Part shown: piece after piece, positions 53,529-63,989 of the stretch | Layout: each line of letters begins with the position of its first letter | Numbering within the stretch: the stretch's first letter is position 1 | Origin: Schizochytrium sp. TIO01 | Lineage: Eukaryota > Sar > Bigyra > Thraustochytrida > Thraustochytriidae | Length of the DNA: 64,000 nt | Assembly: GCA_004764695.1 (NCBI GenBank) | Contig: SMSO01000005.1 | Location: forward strand, 1,321,501-1,385,500 | Direction: 5' to 3' | Translations under genes and position numbers: made by a program | Notes under the pieces: model-generated | What the model saw: the letters and a program-made list of their open reading frames with translations, nothing else | Told to the model about the DNA's origin: nothing | Databases searched by the model: none

Positions 53529-55380
53529 ATGGAGGCCGAGGACGCCAACTCGTGGGATGGCGAGGAGGAGCATGGTATTCAGGAGTATGGTGTTCAAGAA
53601 CGTGAGCAAGGGCTTGCAAAACAAACTCAAGAAATCCCTAAGGAATCTCATAGAAGCAACAAGAGCAGTGACAGTGCTGAGGATGACAGTGCATGAGGAT
53701 GACAGAGATGAGGATGACAGTGATGAGGATAACAGTGATGGGGGCGACAGTGACGAGGATGATAGTGATGAAGATGACAGTGATGAGGTTGATAGTGATG
53801 AAGATGACAGTAATGGGAACGCAACCACGAGTGTTGTTCAGGAAGGTGCTGATTCACAAAGGGACAAATTAAACAGTGCATCTCATAGTGAGTCTGGCAA
53901 AAGAAGCTTCTCATCGACTGGAAATAGTGTACTTGTTTTTGAAGATGGTATGAAACCTAATCAGAAACAAATAAGCATAACTAGTTCTGAGGAAAGTGAC
54001 CTGAAGCGAAATGAAGACCTTGGAGTGCGGGAGCCAAATCATATCAGTGATATTGATGCCGATCCTCACGATGGATTTTCATCAATCCCAGAGTTTGAAC
54101 GATGGACAATGGATCAGACGGGTACCTCCCCAAACTCCTGGAAACAACATCTAGATTATATTATTGAAATATTTTTAGCCGGAGGACACCGCTGGAGCGG
54201 TTCTCTCAAGGAGGCTATAGACCTTATTCATGAAGGCGAGCAGAAAAAGCTTCAGATCACCTTTTCTGAAATGCGACACGCAACTTTACGGAATGTTGAA
54301 GCAAATGGTTCTGCCCAAGGAAGCGAGTATCGCGACGCTGACGAGAACGCCGGCGTAGATGACGAGTCCGATGGAGATGACGATGATCCACTGAGTTACA
54401 CCTCCGGATCTGATGAAGATGATTTACCCTATGAGGGAGGTCCCCAATTTAGTTCGCTTGGAATAGAAAAAATGATGCGGATGCTTGCTCGTTGGCGACA
54501 AGGTCTGAACTTAGAGAGTTGTCATAGTACACGCGTGGCGGCTTTGACAGTTTTACAAGCAGGTCCAGAGGTATTAGATATTCTTGAGCCCTTGGCAGAA
54601 TATTGGTCCATGCAACTAGTGCACTCTAGTGAACTGTGTGAGCAACTGATAAATAGCTGGCTCGGTGAACTTTGGGCCGCTATGCTATGCGTGTATACTG
54701 CGAGCCTGCATACTGAGGTACGCGTTGAAGAGCGCATTACAGAGGTTGGATTACAGCTAATGCAGGAACCAGAAGAGTCAAGCAGGACATTATGTGATTC
54801 TGTGGTATATATCACAGATTTAATTACTGAGCCGGACCAAGTTCGGGCGGACATGAAGGCCAGCCTCTCTCGATTTTTCAATGATAAACGTCTGGTTCGT
54901 GGAGCGCTGCTTGCTTTATGCAAGCCATTTGCAAGCTCAGTGGCAGACCTTGAACAAATCAATCGAGCTATCTGCAACCGAGATCCCATTTCAATTTCAA
55001 TACATGACAAGGGGTCTTTAGTCGAATTGATTTCAACAGGTGGCATTTCCTCAAATTCACAACGACGGATGGGCACAGAGGACCGGGCTATTTGCCTTGC
55101 AGTTTTGGATCATCTCACAGGAAAAGTAACCGAAAATAGTCTGGAGTGTCAAATTTTGCGAGCAGTGGCACTAACTTTTGGATCAGGGGCAAGCCTTGAT
55201 GCAGAAGTGTATAGAGAGCGAGCTCAGCAAGATGAACTTGAAGATGCGGTGGTGCGTGTTGAAGACTCGTTGTCTATGTTTCGAGATGAGATGGCAGTGG
55301 TTTTAGCCTCAGCTTCTCAGCTTGTACTACATGCAGCAACAACAGGAAATGAAATATCACAGATAAGGAATCATGACTAA
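53529..55380 (+). CDS. Acidic alpha-helical protein of unknown function, frame broken near the start
   Basis: The long frame is open to 55380 and its first ATG is 53557, but in that frame the first 45 residues are basic and unlike the rest. The first ATG of the region, 53529 (A at -3, G at +4), opens another frame encoding an acidic start (MEAEDANSWDGEEEHG). It stops at TGA 53694-53696 inside GAT-GAC-AGT repeats. Removing one base at 53692 would restore the repeat and fuse the frames. The product would be about 617 residues: acidic Asp/Ser repeats (about 55-90), a second acidic stretch (about 275-300), then about 300 residues of packed helices (LARWRQGLNLESC, SRFFNDKRLVRGALLALC). No family recognised; nuclear or nucleolar acidic proteins look similar. 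The break could be a +1 recoding site at GCA-UGA, an indel allele or an assembly error. Confidence 0.65.
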
Positions 55381-55752
55381 TTGAAGTAGTACTAAAAGGT
55401 AATTGTTGAAGTAAAGATTTTTGTGGAAAAGGGTATACTCAGTTGCTGTGCAAATGAAGCAGAATTTCATAATGTATTCGTTGCTGGTTTCTTGTTCTTG
55501 GGGGGAAGGATAAATGCTATAGGCATCTGACAGAGTACATCATTGAGGGCGGCAGTAGCTCTTGGCAATCTGTGAAGGGGGTTTGGCCATGTGAAATAAA
55601 GGGGCGTACAGAACCTGAAAATCCTAGATTTGCATATCGCAGAGTACGTGCTCACAACTGCAAAAGGGAAAGTGGTTGTCCTCTACACAGTCACCCAAGC
55701 TGACAAAGTCTCCTCTGTTAATGATGTATGGTAGGTTGTAAGTGTGCTAAAT
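55381..55752. other. Convergent intergenic region
   Basis: 3' flanks of the acidic-protein gene and MAK16. Nothing else was seen. Confidence 0.5.
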
Positions 55753-56697
55753 TCAAACATGAGCGAGAGCGCGAGGTTCGTGCTCCTCCTCTTGCTCGTA
55801 CTCGATCTCGACAGTCTTTCCAGACTTGCCAGACTTGCCTCCCTTCTTGGGTCGCTTTGAGGGGTCCGATGGTGCTGCTTTCCTGGGGCGCTTTCCATTC
55901 GAGGAAGGAGCTTCGTCATCGTCATCGTCGTCATCGTCGTCGTCCTCATCATCGTCGTCCTGGCCGCCAGTCCAGGGGTCGTAGTCCTCAAGGTCCGAAT
56001 CATCGTCCGAGTCCACAGGTCCCTCAACGAACTCGACCTGGCCGGTCATTTCGTCATCTTCCTCTTCCTCGTCCTCAAATTCCTCTTCATCTTCGTACTC
56101 TTCCTCTTCTTCGACCTGTTTGAGGGCGCTTTCATACTCAATAGACGGGAAGTTGTAAATGTCTCCGTAGGTGTTCTGTTTGAGGCGGTCGAGGAGTTCC
56201 TTTTCGATAGCCTTGTCAATCATGGCTGCCGAAAGGGCCTTTGCTTCGCGCTTCTTCTCGCGACGCTCAGCCTTCTGATCGATAGCAACAACCTTGGGTT
56301 TGTTTTTCTTGCGGAGCTTGCGCATGCGGATTAGGTACTGGTGGATTTTCGTCAATCTCTGTTTGCATTTGAGCTTGAGTGATGCTGACCAGAACTCAAT
56401 GTGCTTTTCAACGGTGGCAATAGCCTGCGCATAATTCCTAGGCAACAGGACTCGCTCCCACAGATATTTGGGCGTGTGTGCGCGCTCGGCGGTTTTCATG
56501 TAGAGGTAGATGCGGCCCTCTTCCTCCTTGATGGTGGCGTATTGACTGTTTGCGAGTGGACAGCTGGTCCTGTTACAAAGGCCAGTGACATTGTCGGTGT
56601 TTCTGCAGAACCGCTGCTCTTGTTTGGAGATCGCCACCTTATATGAGCATGATTGCTTGTTACCAATGATCGACCAAATCAGATCATCGTGCTGCAT
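55753..56697 (-). CDS. MAK16: MAK16, 60S ribosomal subunit biogenesis factor
   Basis: 314 residues from ATG 56697. The N terminus ([20 protein letters not shown]) and the four-cysteine segment [20 protein letters not shown] match MAK16 orthologues closely. They are followed by the family block [20 protein letters not shown] and the [20 protein letters not shown] segment. A conserved [18 protein letters not shown] precedes a very acidic Asp/Glu tail and a basic [11 protein letters not shown] end, also typical. MAK16 is an essential nucleolar protein of early pre-60S particles, working with RPF1 and NSA1/RRP1 in 25S/5.8S rRNA maturation. Length is close to the usual 300. Intronless, with higher GC than its neighbours, as expected for a strongly expressed gene. 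Confidence 0.97.
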   Translation of the reverse strand: MQHDDLIWSIIGNKQSCSYKVAISKQEQRFCRNTDNVTGLCNRTSCPLANSQYATIKEEEGRIYLYMKTAERAHTPKYLWERVLLPRNYAQAIATVEKHIEFWSASLKLKCKQRLTKIHQYLIRMRKLRKKNKPKVVAIDQKAERREKKREAKALSAAMIDKAIEKELLDRLKQNTYGDIYNFPSIEYESALKQVEEEEEYEDEEEFEDEEEEDDEMTGQVEFVEGPVDSDDDSDLEDYDPWTGGQDDDDEDDDDDDDDDDEAPSSNGKRPRKAAPSDPSKRPKKGGKSGKSGKTVEIEYEQEEEHEPRALAHV

Positions 56698-57747
56698 TTT
56701 GCTAAAAGCACTTGAAGAATCTGCTCCTCAAATTACGCGTTAATCAATGAAGCTCGTGTGGGATTAAGAATCAAGGGGTGAAGGTTTGCAAACGCGTATC
56801 GTTTGCTCTGAAGATGCTGCTGTTGCTTGCTTCTTCAAACCAGAATATACTTGTACAGTATGTCTTTTGACTGGTGGTCTGGGTCTCACCTCCAAAGAGC
56901 AGGAGAAACCAATCAACCAATCAAGATTCGATGTTCGACCAAAGTCTCCGGTTCCCGAGCGGAGAATAAACCTGCACGGCCACACGGGACCTTCGCTCGC
57001 ACCTCGAACCTGACGAAGAAAGCGCCCCAACGACACCAGGGCCCACAAAATACTCGACTTTGCTGTCTCGAGCCTGTGGTTCTTGGCAACCAACCTCTCC
57101 TTCTGCGACCACCCAGTCAATTGCCACTGCTTCCTCCGTGCGCACTGCACCTCCCACCAAATAAAGAATATCCTTGGTTCCACTATGGTTCCACATCTGA
57201 GCTGGAAAAGGACCGCAGTAGTTCCAGCTGCGTTCTGACCCACTGGGCACGTGAGCGACTCTATAAGGGCTTGCTCCAGTACCAAGGTTGGGCGCCAGGA
57301 ACAGGGAACGGGGTTGAAACATGAGGGGTTCGAGGGCTCTGGCTGGCTAGCTAGCTAGCTAGCTAGATACCCTAGAGGTGTATGTATACATGGGTACATA
57401 TATATACAAACAGGAATGAAATGAGTGATTGTTTTGGCTCGAGACTTTTTGTTTTTATGTTGCTTACTCAAGGCTTGATTAATTTTATTTTACAAAAGAA
57501 AGACTAACTTCGAAGCTATTTGTTGCCCCTGATTGGAGTGGAATACAAATAAAGCGGTAGCAAGAAATCGGTGATCGCGAGTGACAGTGCTGTTGCCCAA
57601 GCTGCGCGGTCTTGTGGAACTCACTCACTTCACTTCACTTCACGTGCATTTATTCCACCATGCACAGCGAGAACGCCATTCGTTCACCATTGATCCGCCC
57701 ATCGACCTATACATCAAACCAAGCTCTTCAAGAAAGCAGGCTTTGGG

Positions 57748-57828
57748 ATACATACATACATTCATTCATACATACAATACATACATACATACATACATAC
57801 ATACATTCATTCATTCATACATTCATTC
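57748..57828. repeat. (CATA)n/(CATT)n microsatellite
   Basis: About 20 units, a mix of CATA and TTCA variants, in non-coding DNA. Confidence 0.93.
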
Positions 57829-58748
57829 GTGGTGCTGATAGCTGAGTAAGTCAGTAGCTCGTATTGAGGTGGCCATGCCACCAAAGGCTTCCACCATTGC
57901 CAAGTGCGGTCGGGCCGCTTCCGCATGGAGAAGAACTTGCTTGCTTCAGCCACAGCTGAGAAGGACACACCACGCAGCAGCAGCTTTGGTGCCTAGCAGG
58001 CCCAAGTGAAGTCGTCCATGGCCTCCCATCGGGGTCTTGTCTTGTCTTGTCTTGTCTTGGCTTGTCTTGTCTTGTCCGCTTGTGGGCAAGGCAGGATTCT
58101 AAACTTAGAAAACCCGACGTCATTGCATTCGCTGATTGGTTCCTCTGATTGATTGAATGGTTGATTGATTGGGTCGTTCCTGTACACCGCAAGATCCAAT
58201 TCCTTCGCCGTCGATTGCGTCATCCTTCAACTTTCAAATATGGCGCCCCGCTCTTGCCAAAGGTCTGCGGAAACCCTCGTGAGACTCGCGAAGTTTGCGA
58301 GACTTGCGAGACTTGCTCGCTGTCTGCCCATCATTCGTGCCTTGCCTTGCCTTGCCTTGCCTTGCCTCGAGCCTGCTTCCGTAACCTGCGTGCCTTTCAC
58401 GGCGCCGCTGCCCACACGAGGGCGCCCCTAAGTTCGCCCGCCGCTCACGTTTGACCATGTGGCTTGGAGCGATCCCGCCGATCGATCTCTGTGCTCATTT
58501 CTACGCCTTTCGCGCTCAGTTCAAGATCAACAAACAACCACTGCGTCTGTGCATCCGACTCTGCCGATCTGACGAAGAGTCGAATCGATTGACTCATCGA
58601 CTAACTGACTGACAGACGGAGGAGTCTCTATTTCCGAGAGCTCGAAGTTCTTCTCCGTCCATCGATCATCACTCGGTTTGTTTGTTTATCTATTTGTACA
58701 TTTCTTTGTATATTTGCTTGTTTATCTATTTGTACATTTCTTTGTATA

Positions 58749-58793
58749 TTTGTTTGTTTGTTTGTTTGTTTGTTTGTTTGTTTGTTTGTTTGT
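58749..58793. repeat. (TTTG)n microsatellite
   Basis: About 11 units preceded by a diverged TTTG/TATT copy set (58678-58748). Confidence 0.93.
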
Positions 58794-59214
58794 CTGTTCT
58801 CGCGCTCCCAGTTCTTCCCTTGCTCTTCCCAAGTGTTCCCAGGGACGTTTCTGCAAGACGGCCCCCATCTGTCCCCTCGGGCAAATGGCTTTTCTTCTTA
58901 TATATATATATATAGAGAGACAGACATCGCAGAAACCCTCGAACTTTCTTTCTAAAGTGGAATTTAAAAGCTTTTTCCCCTGCTAAGTCTAAGGAGTTAG
59001 TTGGGACTGACGGCTGCTTTTTGTCTTCACTGGGGGATAGGTGGTAGGGATACAGGTGGTGGAGGCGTAGGGGCGGGAGTGTGGGAGGGTGTTCGCAGGT
59101 GATTGAGAGGAGTGCTTTCGTTTCGTCAGCGCCATTGGGAAAGAGAGAGAGAGAGAGAGAGCGATAACACAACCACGAAGAAACCAACCAACCAACCAAG
59201 CAACCAACCACCCA

Positions 59215-59420
59215 CCCGCGCGGGCTTTCACAGAAAGATCGAAAGGCACTCTGCCTCTGACGATGGTGCCGATGCCGCTGCTGAATGCCTCGCCCCCCCC
59301 AGAGCCTTCGATCGCAGCCCTGCGCTCAAAAATCTTCAAGCTTATGAAATCATCGTCATCCTCGTCGTCATCTCCTTCCTTCTTCTCAGCTCTATCCAAA
59401 TCGAGGGCGGCGTCCTCCTA
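59215..59420. other. Exon-like island, strand uncertain
   Basis: About 200 bases look coding on both strands. Forward, a frame ends ...LPLTMVPMPLLNASPPPEP, then a Ser run and a stop at 59418-59420, preceded by a TTTCACAG acceptor. Reverse, an acidic frame ([18 protein letters not shown]) begins after TTAG and ends at a GTGGGT donor. Either may be an exon of an unresolved spliced gene. The surroundings are repeats, and no partner exon was found. Confidence 0.25.
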
Positions 59421-59528
59421 ACCTAAACCACAGGACTTCATAGGCCCACCCAGCGAGAGAGAGAATACTAGAAGAACAAAAAAACTAAAAAAGTGCGGCC
59501 GGCGGACGGCCCTAATAGAAGATATTAA

Positions 59529-59565
<37 letters not shown>

Positions 59566-59574
59566 GAGAGAGAC
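59529..59574. repeat. (ATAG)n microsatellite
   Basis: About ten ATAG units running into a short GA run. Confidence 0.95.
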
Positions 59575-59849
59575 CAGTGCCCTGCGTCAGTAGCAGCGGC
59601 TACGGCGCACGCAGCGCACTGCGGGACCAGGAAGGCCTGCGTGTGGTCTTTGGTTAAAGATTTAAAAACTCACCGGGGCGGGTAGGTGGCGCCTAGGAGG
59701 TGCTAGGGGCCTTTGTTCATTTAAGTTAGCTAGTTAGTTAGTTAGTTAGTTAGTTAATAATTACTGCTTGGTGGGAAGAAGAGAGAAAGAGAAAGACCGT
59801 CTAAGGCGAAGAACTTAAGGGACATCGATGGAGCGAAGGCGGCGATGCG

Positions 59850-59925
59850 ATAGGCCGCGCTGAGGCTCGAACTTGGGAGCGCTGGGCTTGCGAAGACGGA
59901 CTCCCGCACGATGAGGCTACGGTGA
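59850..59925 (-). other. tRNA-like RNA polymerase III box pair
   Basis: On the reverse strand GTAGCCTCATCG resembles an A box, and AAGTTCGAGCCTC, about 45 bases later, a B box (GTTCGANNC). The arms do not fold into a proper cloverleaf: acceptor and T stems lack complementarity. It is at most a decayed tRNA or a SINE head. Confidence 0.2.
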
Positions 59926-60753
59926 GGACTTGGGACGGGGAGCGGACGCGAGGAGCCGAGGCCTTGGACGTCCCCGCCAGCTTTATTTAGAGCAGACCGC
60001 GGCCGAGGAGTTCGGAAGACCGCCAGGGAACCCGCACGTCCCTTCCTTCCTTCGGCTTCCTGTGAAGATTATTTATTATCTCATTCATGCAAACAAAGAG
60101 GCGAAGAAACACAGACAGCGAATGCTTGACGACAGAGGGAGAGGGAGGAGAGGAAGGAGAAGAGGAGCGAGCTGCTGCTGGTAAGAGGCGCTCTGAGTGA
60201 CGGATTGGGCCATCAATCGCTCGGATCACTCAGCTTTGCCCACCTTGTTGTCGTCAAGATTCTATCGCATTACTTACTTACTTACTTACTTACTGTACGT
60301 AAGAACGAACGAACGTACGTATATGTATTATTTCTACCGTAATGATTTTTTCATAATTTGCTGTTCTCATAATTTGTGCATTTGATTTCATTCAATGTAG
60401 CACTTTCATAATTTATAATAATTTTTTGGATGAAGTCAATGAAGGAATGATTAGGGACCTCTGAAGGGAGGTCATTCCATTCATTCGTTAAGAACTTCAA
60501 GAATCACACACGCCGTCCTTCGAGCTCAATCGGTTGACCGCTCCCCCATTTCATGAATACATCATACGTGTAGATACGCACAGCTCAGCTCAGCTCAGCT
60601 CAGTTCGCCGGAATCCTCTGGAATCGAGGACGCAGTGAACTCTGTCTGCTTTGCTTTGCTTTGCTTTGGCTCTTCTCTTCTGTCCTTTCCTCCTCTTTTC
60701 CCCTTCTTTTCCCCTTCTTTTCCGTCCTTCGGACAAATTCACAAACACGAACT

Positions 60754-60942
60754 ATGCATCGCCAGCCATTAGAGACACCTTTACCTAGTCCCTATGGTTC
60801 GTTAGTGCTCCAGCTATGGGCGGCGGCTTCTCAGGCGGAAAAAGCAGGACAAAGAAAGAAATCTCTTTTTATTGCTATTAGTTCCTATTTGTTACCTTCA
60901 CAACATCCATCATTTTGGAATAAGTTTGAAATTGTTCTTTAA
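60754..60942 (+). CDS. Small hypothetical ORF
   Basis: 62 codons from ATG 60754. Composition is protein-like (ETPLPSPYGSLVLQLWAAAS, then a Lys/Arg patch and an aromatic C terminus) and not built from repeats, unlike the surrounding DNA. Codons are AT-rich (TTA, AGT, CAT), opposite to the neighbouring gene at 61984. No family is known to me; it may be a gene fragment. Confidence 0.25.
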   Translation: MHRQPLETPLPSPYGSLVLQLWAAASQAEKAGQRKKSLFIAISSYLLPSQHPSFWNKFEIVL

Positions 60943-61983
60943 AGTTTTTCTCTTCTCGAGCGGCTAATGGGCTCTAGTACCACTGGTAGGACGGCCTTTT
61001 AACGATAGTCGGAAAAGTATGGGAGAAAAACAAGTTCAAAGCGCTTCGACTTTGAGGCCTGAAAAGCAAACCCACAACTCAGCGTTGAGCATTGAGCGCG
61101 TTCCCGCACTCAAGAGAAGCAAGCAAGCAAAAGCAAGCAAGCAATCAAAGCCATAATCGCATCTGACGGCAGCATCATCGCCAGCGTCATCAGCTTCATC
61201 AGCAGCAGCCCCTGACTGAAAGAAGCAGCAGAAGAGAAGAATTTGAACGCGGCTCGTCCGTTCCCATCCTTCGACTCGATCTGCCTGCGTGGAACCCCTG
61301 GAACGAATACTCCGTGTGCGGTATCCGTAACCACCCTCAGAGCGAGTCTGATTTCCGAGCAGGCTTCGACAGAGACCCGATCGAAATCCGTCCATCGTCC
61401 CACCAATCCGAGGAATTAGTCCATCTATCGAGCCATCGAGCTATCGAGTATCCAGCGCCGGCAGCAGAGCCGTCGAACGCAGGAAGAGAGCGAGAGCGAG
61501 AGTTGACCGCCCGTTCGGAATCGATCGGGAACGCAGCAGCACGTAGTTGGATCCTGGACCGCCGGCGGCAACAGCCATATCATCGAGGCCACCGTGGACA
61601 CCGTGTACCGGTAGGTAGAGGGGCTTAAGCTGAGCTGAGCGCTCAGATCGAACGAGCAAGCACTTGAGGCGAAAGTCCTACCCCGAGCGGCTGGCTCAGA
61701 ACTCCTTCTCTGAGGAGCCACGCCACTCTCCGCGAGCATCTTGGGCGAGGCAGACCTGATTCATTTCTGATCTGCTCGAAAGATCGATCTCGAGATCTAT
61801 CTCGCGAAGATCCTTGCACATACCAAACCCTCCCTCCTCGACCAGGGCAGGCAGCAAAACCGAAATCAACAACAGCAACAGCACCTCTCGAGGGACTCTC
61901 AGAAGCACCAGAGCCGGTAGCAGCAGCAGCAGCAGCAGCAGGAGCAGAAGAAGAAGAACAAACAAACAAACAAACAAACAAAG

Positions 61984-62283
61984 ATGTCCTGGAAAGAGCG
62001 CGTCGCAGCGGTCCTGGTCTCCTCGATCGGCAGGTTGACACACCATGCTCGCCATTCCCACGGAAACGTCGCCGGCGTTGACGAGGCCGCCACCCGGCTG
62101 TACCGCCGCGAGCTGATGCAGTGGTCGCCCAGGGTCGAGTCCTCGCTCACCCACGCTCGCGACGTCCTGGCGCTCGGCGCCGTCGGCTTTGCCTACGGCT
62201 ACTCCATCGGCCAGACGGAGATCCCGTACGAGCCGCGCTGGCGCTTCACCGCGGAGGAGCGCGCTTACTACGCATCTCTGTAA
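61984..62283 (+). CDS. Small single-pass membrane protein, very GC-rich codons
   Basis: 99 residues from ATG 61984, preceded by a (CAG)n-(AAAC)n leader. The N terminus (MSWKERVAAVLVSSIGRLTH) is basic and amphipathic and could target mitochondria. A hydrophobic segment lies at about 66-80 (VLALGAVGFAYGYSIG), followed by a short acidic/aromatic tail (EPRWRFTAEERAYYASL). About 87% of codons end in G or C, against roughly half in most other genes here, which suggests high expression or a different origin. Size and topology suit a small subunit of an inner-membrane complex, but no family is recognised. The stop TAA sits in CTGTAAGC, which also reads as a splice donor, so the gene could continue. 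Confidence 0.65.
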   Translation: MSWKERVAAVLVSSIGRLTHHARHSHGNVAGVDEAATRLYRRELMQWSPRVESSLTHARDVLALGAVGFAYGYSIGQTEIPYEPRWRFTAEERAYYASL

Positions 62284-63805
62284 GCTCAAGCCTGAACCAA
62301 GCTCTCGCCGAGGAATCACTTCGTTCTACTTCCTCGTTCGGTATGTATCCAAGCATCCTGGACATCCCGGAGATCTCTTGAGCCCAAGATGTCTTTGACG
62401 AATACCTGGTAGACGGAGCTGGTGCCGCGACCCGAGGTCCCGGGTTCTTGCACCCGGTGCTTGGCGTCGTCTGCGCACGAAGCTTCTTGCCTTGCCCGGT
62501 CTGCGAGCTCTCTCGAACGAGAAAGCTCGCTCGCACCGGCGCCTGTTTTTAGTTCCCATTCACTTCACGATCTCAACAACGTAGCGACTGCTTTGCGGCT
62601 CCGCCATCTTGATATCTCTGGAGCCGCCGCTATGGTCTAAGATAAGACGTACCTCCACCAACACCATATTTATAGACCCCTTTGTGTACCAAATATAACG
62701 ATCTTATCCTGTCATGTCCATGTCTCATCAGTTCCTGTCCTTTTGGGAGTTGGAGTTAGTGAGTTCTTTCTGCATTGTTTGTGAATTGTTTAATTAGAAA
62801 AAAACAAAAAGAAAGAAAGAAAGAAAGAAAGGAAAAAAGCAGCGACCAAAACTTTGGGGGTTCAAGCTCCTCCACGCAGGTTAGAACTACTGCGGCAGAA
62901 AAGGCACCTTGTACTGATGGGGGTGCGTTGCCTCTTGCGCGGTTGCGAGGAGACGCCGACTTTTGATGTTTTGAGTGCTGGCCCTACGGTTTTCTTCGAG
63001 GCATGCACAAAGCCTAGAGTTCGGTGAGAGGCGAGAATGAACGCAACTGCGCCGTAGGAACCGTGGAGCACTGAAGGTGACCTGATTAAGCAAGACATAT
63101 CCGCAACGAAGGCCTTTGCCAACGAAGGGGTCAGTCAGTCTATCCGCAACGAAGGCCTTTGCCAACGAAGGGGTCAGTCAGTCAGCAGCTTAACCCAACT
63201 TGAAGGAGGCTCAGCAGTTCGGAAGCGGCAAATAAGTTGCTGCAAGTATGAGACAACCTGAAGTGGTGAGTTAGTACCTGCGGTGATGCGAAGGCCATCG
63301 TGAGCTTCTAAATGTCTAGCGTGGTTCTACTCTTTAAAATTAGCCTATCTTCTGTTGATACGCGATATTTGAAGTACTTTCCATAAACCTTTCGTACGTC
63401 TCATTGAGCTGGCCTTCTCGTGATGATGGTTATTGTTGGTTTGTCTTTATGCCTCCAAAGTCAGCTCGAAAAGTCAGTGTATGTTTTGGTCTCTCTGGAG
63501 ACCTGGAGCTCCTTCTGAGCGTTTTATGACAAACTCTGGACGTTCCTGATAGGATAGGCGCTGCAGCTCCTATCAATCCCTTGGCGTGTGCAGAAAGCTA
63601 GCCACCACGGCCTCTAGGCTAGGTTTCTCGTACAGGAAGAAAGAAGATGTAATTCTCAGTTTGTCTAAGCTGACTTCTGAGTCTATTGGGTTGGTTGCTG
63701 TTCTGGCTATTTCCGCCAAGGAGAGCTTCGTCGAGGCCGCGGAATTATAACTCTGCGCAGGCCCACGCCATCACCGCATTTTATGGTCTCTACGCTGTTC
63801 TGCAA
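62284..63805. other. Right-hand gene-free region
   Basis: 3' flank of the small GC-rich gene, a GAAA run (62806-62834), a 43-bp tandem duplication and unremarkable sequence. Short open frames overlap on both strands without recognisable domains. Confidence 0.4.
63098..63183. repeat. 43-bp tandem duplication
   Basis: A unit beginning TATCCGCAACGAAGGCCTTT and ending in GGTCAGTCAGTC occurs twice in direct succession (63098-63140 and 63141-63183) without differences, so the duplication is recent. The unit itself contains CAACGAAGG twice. Confidence 0.9.
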
Positions 63806-63989
63806 TAACTAAACTAAACTAAACTAAACTAAACTAAACTAAACTAAACTAAACTAAACTAAACTAAACTAAACTAAACTAAACTAAACTAAACTAAACT
63901 AAACTAAACTAAACTAAACTAAACGAAACTAAACTAAACTAAACTAAACTAAACTAAACTAAACTAAACTAAACGAAACTAAACTAAAC
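63806..63989. repeat. (AAACT)n pentanucleotide array
   Basis: About 36 units up to nearly the window end. Two units read AAACG (G at 63925 and 63975), exactly 50 bases apart, indicating duplication of a ten-unit block. The sequence leaves the array before the window end, and the motif is not a known telomere repeat. Confidence 0.97.

Larger units (their letters stand above)
56698..61983. other. 5.3-kb microsatellite-rich spacer
   Basis: Divergent between MAK16 (-) and the small GC-rich gene (+). It holds many different simple arrays: GCTA (57342-57366), CATA (57748-57828), TTGTC (58036-58078), CTTGC (58337-58368), TTTG (58749-58793), GA (59141-59162), ATAG (59529-59574), TTAG (59726-59756), TTAC (60270-60294) and AGCTC (60581-60603). 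Exon-like islands are listed separately. No complete gene model was found. Confidence 0.45.

Noticed and set aside
56764-57324. Overlapping open frames of 173 (-) and 165 (+) codons upstream of MAK16
   Set aside because: They occupy the likely MAK16 promoter and 5' UTR, lack domains and are mutual shadows.
58989-59211. Reverse frame with Trp/Leu/Val-rich then Ser/Leu repeat
   Set aside because: It is generated by CCAA and GA simple repeats; only the adjacent 59215-59420 island has normal composition.
59930-60184. 84-codon frame ending in a Cys-rich, prenylation-like tail
   Set aside because: It has no ATG at its start (only TTG), is Arg-rich from GC/GA-rich DNA, and the final CysCysTrp is not a proper CaaX box.
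63806-63989. Telomere at the right end of the window
   Set aside because: AAACT is not a known telomere repeat, the array is followed by other sequence, and units carry internal duplications as in ordinary satellites.
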